Below are positions 7,503 through 15,231 of a stretch of DNA of 49,232 bases, in pieces (position 1 is the first letter of the stretch; each line of letters starts with the position of its first letter). The translations under genes were made by a program, and so were the position numbers. The notes under the pieces are model-generated. The model made no database searches, was not told the DNA's origin, and saw nothing but the letters and a program-made list of their open reading frames with translations. Origin of the DNA: an uncultured Eubacteriales bacterium (GTDB taxonomy: Bacteria; Bacillota; Clostridia; Lachnospirales; Lachnospiraceae); NCBI GenBank assembly GCA_900315305.1, contig OMYS01000028.1:1-49232 (forward strand). Direction: 5' to 3'.

Positions 7503-8936
7503 TCACTCCGCCTGCGCCGTTGCCACCGCCTCTTTCCTCTTCGCATTTCTCCTCCGTCTCACCCGGCCGTACATTTCATTTTCCATCGCCATGACGTGCT
7601 CGATCCGGATCGGCCGAAAGAGCGGCAAATGCATGACGCGCTTCGTCCAGACCGCGGCGTAGACGGCGAGAACAATAAATGTGAGCAATACAACGCGGTA
7701 GATCATCGCCCTTGCGGACGGGTCGGAGGAAATATTGCCCATCATGAAGACATTTCCCGCGATGCCGATGAGCGGAAGAACGGGGCCCAGCGGCACGCGG
7801 AAGGTCCGCGGCGCCTTCGGCAGTCTCGCCCGGAAAATAAGCACATTCACGTTCGAGACCGCGTAGGCCATCATCCAGAAGAAGCACCCGATCAAAATGA
7901 GGTTCGAGAGCTGCGACGTATTCGAAAGCCCCGTCGCGTTGATGAGGACCATCGCGCCGCCGATGAGGAGAATGCCGACGTGCGGCGCGCCCTTCTTGTT
8001 GCGGTGCATGAAGATTTCTGGCAGCAGGCCGATCTTCGCCATGCCCGCGCAGATATAGGCGAGCGAGCTGATCACGGAATTGACCGTGCTGATGACCGCG
8101 AAGACAGAGACAAGCGCCATCCAGATGCGCCCTGCATTTCCGAGGAGATGGACGCCGTAGTAGATGTGCGGCGACGCACTCGAGGCGAGCGCGGACCAGT
8201 CCGTGTAATTGTGCATGCCGAGCACGACGAGAATCTCCATCCCGCAGACGATAAGGAGCGAGAGGATCATGCCGAGCGGAATCGTCTTCCTCGCGTTTCT
8301 GACATTTTTCGAGATCGGAATCACGAACTCGCATCCGAGAAACAGGAAAAATGCAAGGCCGACCATCGAAAAGACGGTCTTCGGGTCCGAGGAAAGGACG
8401 AGCGGCTGGCGGACAATCTTCCCCGTCCCGAGCCGGAGCGCGCCGATGAGACCCATCAGGACAACCGAGCCGATCAAGCCGTACGCAACGATGTCCTGAA
8501 TCTTTGCGAACATATCGATGCCGTTCAGGTTGGCCGCGATCAGGAGCAGCAGAAGAACGACGCAGTAGACGGAGGACGGAATCTTCCCGCCGAAGACCGT
8601 CACCATCGTATTTCCGAACATCGCGCACTCGACGCTTCCGGCGATCGTGTTGCAGACCAGGTACCCGCCGACCATCGTGATGATCGTGACGAACGGGCCG
8701 AGCGAGGCGAGCGTGTACTGCGCAAGGCCGCCCGTCAGGTCAGGCATCAGCGCGTTCAGCTCTGCGAGGGAAAGCGCCGTGATGATGTTGATCGCGCAGG
8801 CAAGGAGCATCGCGATGATAAATGAAATGCCGACTGCGCCTGCGCCCTGTCCGAGCGACATCAGGCAGCTCGTCGCGACAATGAGACCGACTCCGGTCGC
8901 AATCACGCTCGGGAGTCCCAGCTTTTTCGTGTTCAT
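7503..8936 (-). CDS. APC-family amino acid/amine permease
   Basis: A 477-residue integral membrane protein with about 12 hydrophobic helices, the normal APC transporter length. The N-terminus LGLPSVIATGVGLIVATSCL, with the glycine-rich first helix, and the ALSLAELNALMPDLTGGLAQYT segment fit the AA_permease_2 group. It probably imports an amino acid or biogenic amine by cation symport. AAGGAGG lies 7 nt before the ATG. It follows the ornithine-cyclodeaminase-like gene on the same strand after 123 bp, so the two probably form an operon and the permease may supply that enzyme's substrate. Its final 120 bp is duplicated at 3423-3542. Confidence 0.85.
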   Translation of the reverse strand: MNTKKLGLPSVIATGVGLIVATSCLMSLGQGAGAVGISFIIAMLLACAINIITALSLAELNALMPDLTGGLAQYTLASLGPFVTIITMVGGYLVCNTIAGSVECAMFGNTMVTVFGGKIPSSVYCVVLLLLLIAANLNGIDMFAKIQDIVAYGLIGSVVLMGLIGALRLGTGKIVRQPLVLSSDPKTVFSMVGLAFFLFLGCEFVIPISKNVRNARKTIPLGMILSLLIVCGMEILVVLGMHNYTDWSALASSASPHIYYGVHLLGNAGRIWMALVSVFAVISTVNSVISSLAYICAGMAKIGLLPEIFMHRNKKGAPHVGILLIGGAMVLINATGLSNTSQLSNLILIGCFFWMMAYAVSNVNVLIFRARLPKAPRTFRVPLGPVLPLIGIAGNVFMMGNISSDPSARAMIYRVVLLTFIVLAVYAAVWTKRVMHLPLFRPIRIEHVMAMENEMYGRVRRRRNAKRKEAVATAQAE

Positions 8937-9059
8937 ACGCGCACCTCCTTATGAAAACATCTCTTTTCCCAGATACAACCGCCCAGGTGGCCGCCTCACG
9001 TAACGCCGATGTCATCCAGCACGTGGCACCGGCGAATGCGGCCACTCTGTGGTTCCGAT

Positions 9060-10196
9060 TTACGCGAGCGCCGGCGTCTTCCACAGGTTGAGCTTCGTCC
9101 CGATGCCCTCCTTAAGAGCCCGCCTGTAGACCTCCGTTCCCCAGGCGACGTCCTCAACCGGCATGCCGCCGACGGAATAAATGACGATCTCGTCCTTCTC
9201 TCTGTGTACTGGAACGCGGCCCATGAGGACATCGCCGAGATCGTCGACCCGCTTCGGATCCATCTTCTTCTGCGCGATCAGGTCCTCCGCGAGGACCGCC
9301 GGAATCGGGATTGTGTTAAATGCATTTGGCGCGTATTCTTCCTCCCAGGCCTCGTAGAGATGGATGTTGTCGGCGACATTTCTCGCGCGGTTTTCTATGA
9401 AATCCTCGTCGAAGCGGAGCGCAGCTGTCGTGCAGATCATGCAGCCCTTCTTGAGCCATTCCTCCTTGATATACGGATACGCGGACGGATCACCGGTCGG
9501 GCTCGACGTCGCCGCGTAAATGATGTCCGCATCCCGCACGGCGTCCTCGATTGAGCCTGCAGCCATGACTGTTTCGATCGACGGGTAGCGCCTCTTCGCC
9601 TCTTCGATGAAGGCCTGCAGCGATTTCTGGCCGCGTCCCTTGACCTTCAGTGTCTTGATTCCGGGGCGTGTCGCCATGATCGCGGCGAGCGCCGTCCGGC
9701 TCATGACGCCGGGGCCGATGATCGCGGCCGTCTTTGCATTTGCAGGCGCAAAATGGCGGAAGCCGACGCCGGGGACCGCGCCCGTCCGGTACGCGCTCAG
9801 GATATTGGCCGACATGTACGCGAGCGGCGCGCCTGTGTCCTTGTCATTTAGTGTCAGCATCAGGACGCTTCGCGGCAGACCCTTCTTCCGGTTCTCCGCG
9901 TTCGAGCCATACCACTTGACACCGGCCATATCGAACCTTCCGCCGAGATACGCCGGCATCGCCATGAAGCGCCGGTCCGGGCCGTCCGTCGGCATTTCCG
10001 GGAACGGCGATGTCTTCGGAAATGTCACCATGCAGCCATGTGAGTTGCCGTTCTGCCCGCCCATGCGGTAGTCGCCCATTTTCATGAGCCGGAACATCTC
10101 CTCCATTGTGTCAATGCACGCCGGCATGTCTCTGACGCCGGCCTCGATCATGTCCTCCTCGCTGAGATACAGAAAATCAACCTCCGGATATGCCAT
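9060..10196 (-). CDS. Ornithine cyclodeaminase/mu-crystallin family protein (tyramine oxidase subunit B-like)
   Basis: A 378-residue NAD(P)-binding protein. The start at 10196 is set by GAGAGGAG 9 nt upstream and the family N-terminus YPEVDFLYLSEEDMIEAGV. The Rossmann segment TAAIIGPGVMSRTALAAIMA (about residues 155-175), followed by DADIIYAATSSPTGDP, is characteristic of the OCD/mu-crystallin fold, whose members are amino acid cyclodeaminases, alanine dehydrogenases or imine reductases. Database relatives with the DTMEEMFRLM and GPDRRFMAMPAYLGG segments are, as I recall, often named tyramine oxidase subunit B, a name with little biochemical support. The likely role is handling an amino acid or amine together with the downstream permease. 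Confidence 0.8.
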   Translation of the reverse strand: MAYPEVDFLYLSEEDMIEAGVRDMPACIDTMEEMFRLMKMGDYRMGGQNGNSHGCMVTFPKTSPFPEMPTDGPDRRFMAMPAYLGGRFDMAGVKWYGSNAENRKKGLPRSVLMLTLNDKDTGAPLAYMSANILSAYRTGAVPGVGFRHFAPANAKTAAIIGPGVMSRTALAAIMATRPGIKTLKVKGRGQKSLQAFIEEAKRRYPSIETVMAAGSIEDAVRDADIIYAATSSPTGDPSAYPYIKEEWLKKGCMICTTAALRFDEDFIENRARNVADNIHLYEAWEEEYAPNAFNTIPIPAVLAEDLIAQKKMDPKRVDDLGDVLMGRVPVHREKDEIVIYSVGGMPVEDVAWGTEVYRRALKEGIGTKLNLWKTPALA

Positions 10197-10235
10197 AAGA
10201 ATCGCTCCTCTCCTGCTGCTCTGCCCACCCACAAC

Positions 10236-10272
10236 GAGGAACGCGAAGCGTTCCGAGTCTGGGGTGCTGAAT
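10236..10272. repeat. Hairpin plus solitary arm of the dispersed ATTCAGCAC element
   Basis: GGAACGC-GAA-GCGTTCC (about 10240-10256) is a compact hairpin, followed by GGGGTGCTGAAT (10261-10272) and AGTTACT. These match the arm of the elements at 966-1009 and 16113-16199. No opposite arm is seen, so this is a half element. Confidence 0.45.
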
Positions 10273-10394
10273 AGTTACTGAAAAGTATGAAGGGCGCCGG
10301 ATGAAGTTTCCTTCAGCCGACGCCCTTGCCGTCTCTCTGTTTACAAGCTGCATCATAGCACCGGGAGAAAATGCGCTCTTGTAAAAATCAGAAG

Positions 10395-10421
10395 AATTTG
10401 TATAGAGAACTTATACAAATT
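10395..10421. promoter_or_regulatory. Palindromic operator candidate between the OCD-like gene and the DUF308 gene
   Basis: AATTTGTATA (10395-10404) and TATACAAATT (10412-10421) are perfect 10-bp inverted arms with a 7-bp spacer. The site lies in the divergent intergenic region, about 200 bp upstream of the OCD-like start and 100 bp upstream of the DUF308 gene. It is suited to a dimeric repressor or activator. No regulator gene is adjacent. Confidence 0.5.
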
Positions 10422-10519
10422 TGAAAATCTATCTATGGAGTTTGTCTCAGCGTTTTGTTACAGTATATGTAGAATAAAACAATTGACAGGCGCAAGTCCC
10501 GTCAGATAAGGAGGCAGTT

Positions 10520-11134
10520 ATGCTGAAGTTTTACTACAACGGCGAAGATCTTCTGGATGACGCCGCCCAATACTGGAACAAGGAGCTGAAGCACACCCGG
10601 ATCGTGGGTACGATTGTCGGCATCGTGATGCTGGTCCTCGGAATTCTCTGCATTGCATTTCCGTTCAGCTCAGCTTACGTGATGGAAATCATCGCGTCAC
10701 TTCTCATTCTTGCGTTCGGAATCGCGGAGATTGTCATTTACATGAATGCTCCGATCTATGTCCGCTTCGGAGGCTCGCTGATCTCCGGCATACTGAACGT
10801 GATCCTCGGAATCCTTCTGCTTACATCGCCCTCAGAGGAGTTGTTCACGGCCTTTGCATTTCTCCTGGCCGTCAATCTGCTGATGGTCGGTATCGAGGAG
10901 CTTGAGATTTACGCAAAAATCCGGTTCTTCAACGCGGCCGGAAACGGCTGGCTGATGGCAAACAGCATCATCAACATCATCGCGGCAGTCATTTTCCTGA
11001 TGGTACCGAAGACATCGGCTGCCTTTCTTTCGCTCTTCGTCGCGATCTACCTGATCACGGGCGGCGTGTCGCTCCTCATCGGGTGCTTCAACGCGAAGGA
11101 GCTGAAGATCGACCACGAGGTGATCGACGTCTGA
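10520..11134 (+). CDS. DUF308 (HdeD-like) membrane protein
   Basis: A 204-residue protein. A short hydrophilic N-terminus (residues 1-25) is followed by about six transmembrane helices, beginning RIVGTIVGIVMLVLGILCIA. Repeated GI-x-G-I-L-I/L-ILGI patterns in three helix pairs match DUF308/HdeD, a family linked to acid or stress tolerance in enterobacteria; its role in Firmicutes is unknown. AAGGAGG lies 7 nt before the ATG. A weak promoter may be TTGTCT (10442-10447) with TATATG (10464-10469). It is monocistronic with its own terminator. Confidence 0.8.
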   Translation: MLKFYYNGEDLLDDAAQYWNKELKHTRIVGTIVGIVMLVLGILCIAFPFSSAYVMEIIASLLILAFGIAEIVIYMNAPIYVRFGGSLISGILNVILGILLLTSPSEELFTAFAFLLAVNLLMVGIEELEIYAKIRFFNAAGNGWLMANSIINIIAAVIFLMVPKTSAAFLSLFVAIYLITGGVSLLIGCFNAKELKIDHEVIDV

Positions 11135-11147
11135 TATTTCACATAAC

Positions 11148-11188
11148 ACCTGCCCCGATTCACACAAACCGGGGCAGGTGTCTTTTTT
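11148..11188 (+). terminator. Intrinsic terminator of the DUF308 gene
   Basis: ACACCTGCCCCG and CGGGGCAGGTGT form a perfect 12-bp stem followed by CTTTTTT. It begins about 12 nt after the stop codon. Confidence 0.9.
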
Positions 11189-11289
11189 ACTTTCCCTTCA
11201 GCTGCAATGATTGGAAGCCTTTGTTTTCACGCCCGGGATATTGTATACTAAGCATATCATTACATATCTGAAAGGGGCTTATTCTGTTT

Positions 11290-12357
11290 ATGTCACCTGC
11301 TGCTTACGGTAAAAATGTTCTTGAAATGCTGATCCCCGCGCTGATTTTCTGGGGGATCCTCGCATTTTCCATGTGGAGAGACAGAAGCCGCTACCGGAAC
11401 ACGGCCTTCCTCTTTATCGCGCTTCTCAGCACGATTCCGCTGATCAGCGCCCTGTTCGGCCCGTGGCAGAATGCCGCATTCTCATTCATCACGCTGGTCA
11501 TAGCGCTTGTCATTTTCTGTGTGCCGGTGATTCTCATCATCAACGGCGTGCAGATGATTCGGAGGGAGGGGAAGCGGCTACAGAACCTGCTCTCCCTCTT
11601 CCTCGGTATTGTCGTCGGAGTCGGTGAGATCTGCGCGGTGCTCTCGATCCTGCTGCCCTATGCGGGCGCATTTCAGTCCATGACAAAGCATGGCGCGCTG
11701 AAGCTTTCGGTGCTCACGCTCATTCTCGTGCTGATTGCATTTTCCGTCGTGTACGGGTCGCTCGTCTTCGTCTCGTTCATGTTCTACACGCTGCTGCTTC
11801 AGATCGTGCCGCACAAGCGCGACTTTGACTATGTCATTATCCACGGCTGCGGGTTACTTGGCGGAAGGCGTGTCTCGAAGCTCCTCTCCGACCGGCTCGA
11901 CAAGGCGATCGCGCTCTACAGGAAGGATCCGACGCCGCCGATCATGATTCCGTCCGGCGGACAGGGCTCTGATGAGGACATTTCCGAGGCGGCTGCGATG
12001 GCCCAGTACCTCCGCGAGCACGGAATTCCGGACGACCACATCCTCCTCGAGGACAAGTCGCTCACGACGCTCGAGAACCTGAAGAATTCAAAGGCGCTGA
12101 TCGACGCGCGCCCGGGCAGAAAATACACGGTCCTCGTGACGAGCAACTACCACGTCTACCGCGCGCTCCGCTACTGCAGAAGGATCGGTCTTGCGTGCAC
12201 GGGCGTCGGCGCGCATGTCGCCGCCTACTACTGGCCGAGCGCGCTGATCCGTGAATTTTTCGCTGTGCACCGCGAGAAGAAGCATCTGCTGCTATTCCTC
12301 ATAGGATGGGTGCTGATGGTCTTCCCGGTGATCCTCGTGCTGTTTGACATGGTGTGA
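11290..12357 (+). CDS. YdcF/SanA-family (DUF218) membrane protein
   Basis: A 355-residue protein. The N-terminal 170 residues contain about five transmembrane helices. The C-terminal domain (about 180-325) is DUF218: DYVIIHGCGLLGGRRVS, IMIPSGGQGSDEDISEAAAM, HILLEDKSLTTLENLKNSK and VTSNYHVYRALRYCRRIG are the characteristic conserved segments. A final helix (HLLLFLIGWVLMVFPVILVL) closes it. YdcF-like proteins may act in envelope or antibiotic-barrier functions; the reaction is not established. Start at 11290 with AAAGGGG upstream. Confidence 0.85.
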   Translation: MSPAAYGKNVLEMLIPALIFWGILAFSMWRDRSRYRNTAFLFIALLSTIPLISALFGPWQNAAFSFITLVIALVIFCVPVILIINGVQMIRREGKRLQNLLSLFLGIVVGVGEICAVLSILLPYAGAFQSMTKHGALKLSVLTLILVLIAFSVVYGSLVFVSFMFYTLLLQIVPHKRDFDYVIIHGCGLLGGRRVSKLLSDRLDKAIALYRKDPTPPIMIPSGGQGSDEDISEAAAMAQYLREHGIPDDHILLEDKSLTTLENLKNSKALIDARPGRKYTVLVTSNYHVYRALRYCRRIGLACTGVGAHVAAYYWPSALIREFFAVHREKKHLLLFLIGWVLMVFPVILVLFDMV

Positions 12358-12475
12358 GGGCAGGATAGCCGCATCGCCCGGTCAAGGAGAAAGCGGTTGG
12401 CACATTTGGGAGAGATGCCCTATCGGCAAAAATCAACTGCTTTAGCCGTGCGAATCATGCTTCAGAGAATGCTTT

Positions 12476-12598
12476 TTATGGCCGGGAAAGCGGCAGCAGA
12501 ACCGTATAAGCTGCCCCTTGTCCCGGCCGATTTTCTGTCAGAACTCTTCCCTCGTACAGTTCCGTCAGTCTCTTCCTCCTTGGTAAAATCAGCGCCAA
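12476..12598 (-). pseudogene. Remnant of a sensor histidine kinase (C-terminal end of HATPase domain)
   Basis: The minus-strand frame ending at TAA (12476-12478) reads KRLTELYEGRVLTENRPGQG followed by AAYTVLLPL. This matches the closing segment of histidine-kinase ATPase domains (K-x-L-x-E-L-x-GG-R-I-x-V-x-S-x-PG-x-G-x-T-F-x-V-x-LPL). The G2 box and everything before it are absent, and the frame begins right after the ADP-ribosylglycohydrolase stop. It is too short to be functional and reads as a deletion scar. Inferred by pattern only. Confidence 0.5.
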
Positions 12599-12603
12599 AC
12601 AAT

Positions 12604-13413
12604 TTATACCGTACCGTCATGTGTATGGCAGAACGTATGGAAATGCCTCACGATATTCCCGCAGTACGGGTCCAGAATCTGCAGGGCTTTCATTTTCAGC
12701 TCATCCGGCATGCCAAAGTATGCCTCTGCAATCGCCCCGGCCATGCACGCAAGCGTGTCACTGTCTCCTCCGAGAACCACTGCCCGGCGGACCGCGTCCT
12801 CGTAGTTACTGCTCTCATAGAAGGCGCGAATGGCTTCCGGGACAGAGCCCGGGCAGGTCGGATCGAAGGAATAGTTCCGACGGATATCGTCAAGCGGCCG
12901 GGACAGGTCATATCCGAACGTGTCCGCCGCATACGTCCGGATCTCTTCTTTTGACGCACCTGTTCTTGCGAGAAACACGCAGGCGGCAATGGCCCTCGCG
13001 CCCTTGATTCCCTCCGGATGATTGTGCGTGACCTCCGCCGTGAGATCTGCCGCATGAAGCGTATCCTCAAGCGTCCGGTACAGCCAGCCCACGGATGATA
13101 CCCGCATGCCGCTTCCATTTCCAAGACTCCCATACGGCTTCGGATCCTCTGCGGCAAGCCAGGCGCGGAATCTTCCTCCGTATCCGGCATTCGGGTACAT
13201 CCGGCCCATCCGCTGCATAGACTTTACAATTTCTTCTTTAATCTTCTCGTCGCTCTCTCCCCATGTGCGCATCAGGGCATCCGCGACTGCCAGCGTCATA
13301 ATCGAATCATCAGTCGGCCGGGACGCACGGGAAATGAGCGGAAAATCCATCCTGTTTGTATTGTGGAATTCGTAGACAGAGCCCACGATATCTCCGAAAA
13401 CAGCTCCTAACAT
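12604..13413 (-). CDS. ADP-ribosylglycohydrolase family protein
   Basis: A 269-residue cytosolic protein of the DraG/ARH fold. Motifs are GAVFGDIVGSVYE at the N-terminus, RPTDDSIMTLAVADAL (Mg-binding TDDS, about 32-47), GNGSGMRVSSVGW (98-110) and LGGDSDTLACMAGAIAEAYFG near 216-236, the second metal-binding G-D-S-D-T motif. Family members hydrolyse ADP-ribose from proteins or small molecules. The substrate here is unknown; no ADP-ribosyltransferase lies adjacent, although the DUF3990 gene at 34997 has an ART-like start. The start MLGAVFGDI matches the family N-terminus. Confidence 0.9.
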   Translation of the reverse strand: MLGAVFGDIVGSVYEFHNTNRMDFPLISRASRPTDDSIMTLAVADALMRTWGESDEKIKEEIVKSMQRMGRMYPNAGYGGRFRAWLAAEDPKPYGSLGNGSGMRVSSVGWLYRTLEDTLHAADLTAEVTHNHPEGIKGARAIAACVFLARTGASKEEIRTYAADTFGYDLSRPLDDIRRNYSFDPTCPGSVPEAIRAFYESSNYEDAVRRAVVLGGDSDTLACMAGAIAEAYFGMPDELKMKALQILDPYCGNIVRHFHTFCHTHDGTV

Positions 13414-13475
13414 AATGTCCTCCCATATTGATTACATTTTCCATGCACGTTTCTGTAAAATCCACCCTGGAAGGT

Positions 13476-14456
13476 TTATAAATTTTCTCTAATGGCTTTT
13501 GGAATCACCGCAAGGATGGCTTCTTTCTCCCGTTTCCGAAGATATGCCGGATTTAATGAGGACTTCTGGTAACGAAGATAACTATCCTTGGTCTCATCTA
13601 TCAATGTTGCTGTAAAAAACTGCTCCCAGCTGAAATACTGACTGCTTTCGATATATTTCTCCGGCGTCTCCAAAATATCTCTGACTCGATTGCCATCAAT
13701 CAAACCCGATGTCAGGATCAGCCACTCAAATGATTCTGGAAGGTACAGATGCACATCTGTCCGATGCTCCATAAACATGTGTATCTGCGCCATGAATGCG
13801 CCAAACGCTGAACCATCAGCAATGATAAGACATGGAGTCGTATTTTCAGCTGCAGCCTTTCTGATCATTGCAAGAATATTGGAATTTCCATCTGCAGGAA
13901 CGCAGGTCACAGTATCACTGCAGACGTCTTTAAAAAACTGAAATCCGGAATGACTGTCTTCTGTAATTACTGTATTGTATATATTGCAGGAATCGTCAAC
14001 TTTTTCTCCATATACTCTGTACAGCTCATGATATACCGGCCTCAGTGAATTATATTTTCCTGAGCTCTTTATTCCATATATCTCCGTTACACTGTATGGA
14101 AGATTATAGAGGTTTTCCCTCGTCACAATCACATAATAGTTGCCGCTGTTCTGCGCTGCTTCTGCAAACTCCTGCGAAGAAACAAAACGGTTGCCCTCAT
14201 CAATGAAAACGATGCTTTCTGACTCGAGTTCACGGAGCTGCCGCTTCCAGGAATTTCCCTCTACTACCACGCATGGCTTTTCGCAGGAAATCTGCACGGC
14301 GGAATCAGTCCCCTGCAGTTCATATTCCCTGATCATATCAACCAGCGTAGTCTTGCCCGTCGCACTGTCGCCACAAATAATAGTTATGTTACGGCTGAGT
14401 GTAAAATCAAATGAAAGAGCTCTGTTACTGACGTGGATATGATACTTTCCCCTCAT
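13476..14456 (-). CDS. P-loop ATPase-like protein of unknown function, partner of the DUF4869 gene
   Basis: A 326-residue protein. It begins with strand-rich sequence and a Walker A at about residues 29-37 (GDSATGKTT). VFIDEGNRF at about 83-91 is a plausible Walker B. The rest resembles no family I can name. It has no transmembrane segment. Its ATG (14454-14456) starts 3 nt beyond the DUF4869 stop, with GGGGAGG inside the upstream gene, so the two are translationally coupled. A small accessory NTPase acting with the DUF4869 protein is the simplest reading. Confidence 0.6.
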   Translation of the reverse strand: MRGKYHIHVSNRALSFDFTLSRNITIICGDSATGKTTLVDMIREYELQGTDSAVQISCEKPCVVVEGNSWKRQLRELESESIVFIDEGNRFVSSQEFAEAAQNSGNYYVIVTRENLYNLPYSVTEIYGIKSSGKYNSLRPVYHELYRVYGEKVDDSCNIYNTVITEDSHSGFQFFKDVCSDTVTCVPADGNSNILAMIRKAAAENTTPCLIIADGSAFGAFMAQIHMFMEHRTDVHLYLPESFEWLILTSGLIDGNRVRDILETPEKYIESSQYFSWEQFFTATLIDETKDSYLRYQKSSLNPAYLRKREKEAILAVIPKAIRENL

Positions 14457-14458
14457 AA

Positions 14459-14896
14459 TCAGACATACCTCCCCGCCAGATAAAGCAACTCATCCATATT
14501 ATGAGCAATTTTCTTGTCATTCAGCACTTCTATTTCAAAATCGCCGTCTCCGAAATCCATGATGTGTCTCAAATTAATCGTCACATCACGATCCTGCCCC
14601 ATTCTGAGCAGCCATTTCGCACAATTATCGCCGCAATTGGAAGCATTGAATACACGATCAGGCTCTTTCATAATCAAAATCAGTGTTTTTACCCCACCCG
14701 ACAGGCTGGTTGGCGGTATTATTCCCATAACCGGACTGTCTATCGCCCCGCTGCTCAGCACCGTTGAGCGATCCACATCCAAAATCATCTCTCTGACAAA
14801 CGGGTCCTCCAGCCAGCGTGGATCAAAATCATTTTTAAAAAACACCACAGTATTATATACAGCCTCTGCCATATCACCAAAATAGGCCTTCAACAT
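14459..14896 (-). CDS. DUF4869 family protein
   Basis: A 145-residue protein beginning MLKAYFGDMAEAVYNTVVFF. The ATG at 14896 is chosen over an upstream GTG because GGAGG lies 8 nt before it. Residues about 55-90 read SPVMGIIPPTSLSGGVKTLI followed by MKEPDRVFNASNCGDNCAKW, and DFGDGDFEIEVLNDKKIAH follows near the C-terminus, as expected for DUF4869. Function is unknown. It is the first gene of a two-gene operon with the P-loop protein downstream. Confidence 0.7.
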   Translation of the reverse strand: MLKAYFGDMAEAVYNTVVFFKNDFDPRWLEDPFVREMILDVDRSTVLSSGAIDSPVMGIIPPTSLSGGVKTLILIMKEPDRVFNASNCGDNCAKWLLRMGQDRDVTINLRHIMDFGDGDFEIEVLNDKKIAHNMDELLYLAGRYV

Positions 14897-15174
14897 GTCA
14901 GATTCCTCCACTCATCATAATTATATGTCCTTATTATCCTATCACCGAAGACACGAGAAGGTCTATATCTTGTTGACTTTCAATATTCGCCCGCAGCGGG
15001 ATTTAGTCAGCTACTCCGGGATTCGTCACGGCAATCGCCGATGCGCGGGACGCCAGATCAATGCATGACAGGTCTGCTTCAGAAAGCGCTGCTCACAAGC
15101 ATACGGTTTTGTCGCATTTGCGACAACTATGTATTGTGTACTTATTTGTCGCAGACATGAATTCTAAGGAAAAG
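14897..15174. other. Intergenic region with a TTGTCGCA/TGCGACAA palindrome
   Basis: No gene is visible. TTGTCGCA-TT-TGCGACAA (15109-15126) is a perfect inverted repeat, and a further half site TTTGTCGCA occurs at about 15145-15153. It could be an operator or a remnant of an intergenic repeat. The promoter of the DUF4869 operon is probably within 14900-14960; TATAAT is present on the minus strand there, but no good -35. Confidence 0.4.
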
Positions 15175-15212
15175 CCCATAGCTCCTCAAAAGAAACCATG
15201 GGCTCGCACCAT
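15175..15212 (-). terminator. Probable weak terminator of the aldolase operon
   Basis: On the minus strand, AGCCCAT pairs with ATGGGCT around an 18-nt loop, followed by TTTTCC. It begins about 20 nt after the aldolase stop. Confidence 0.45.
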
Positions 15213-15231
15213 ATCTGAAATTTTTTGTCGT

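Noticed and set aside
7404..8825. Long plus-strand open frame of 473 codons opposite the permease gene
   Set aside because: It is the antisense shadow of the APC permease, Arg/Asp/His-rich with no family resemblance, and lacks a ribosome binding site.
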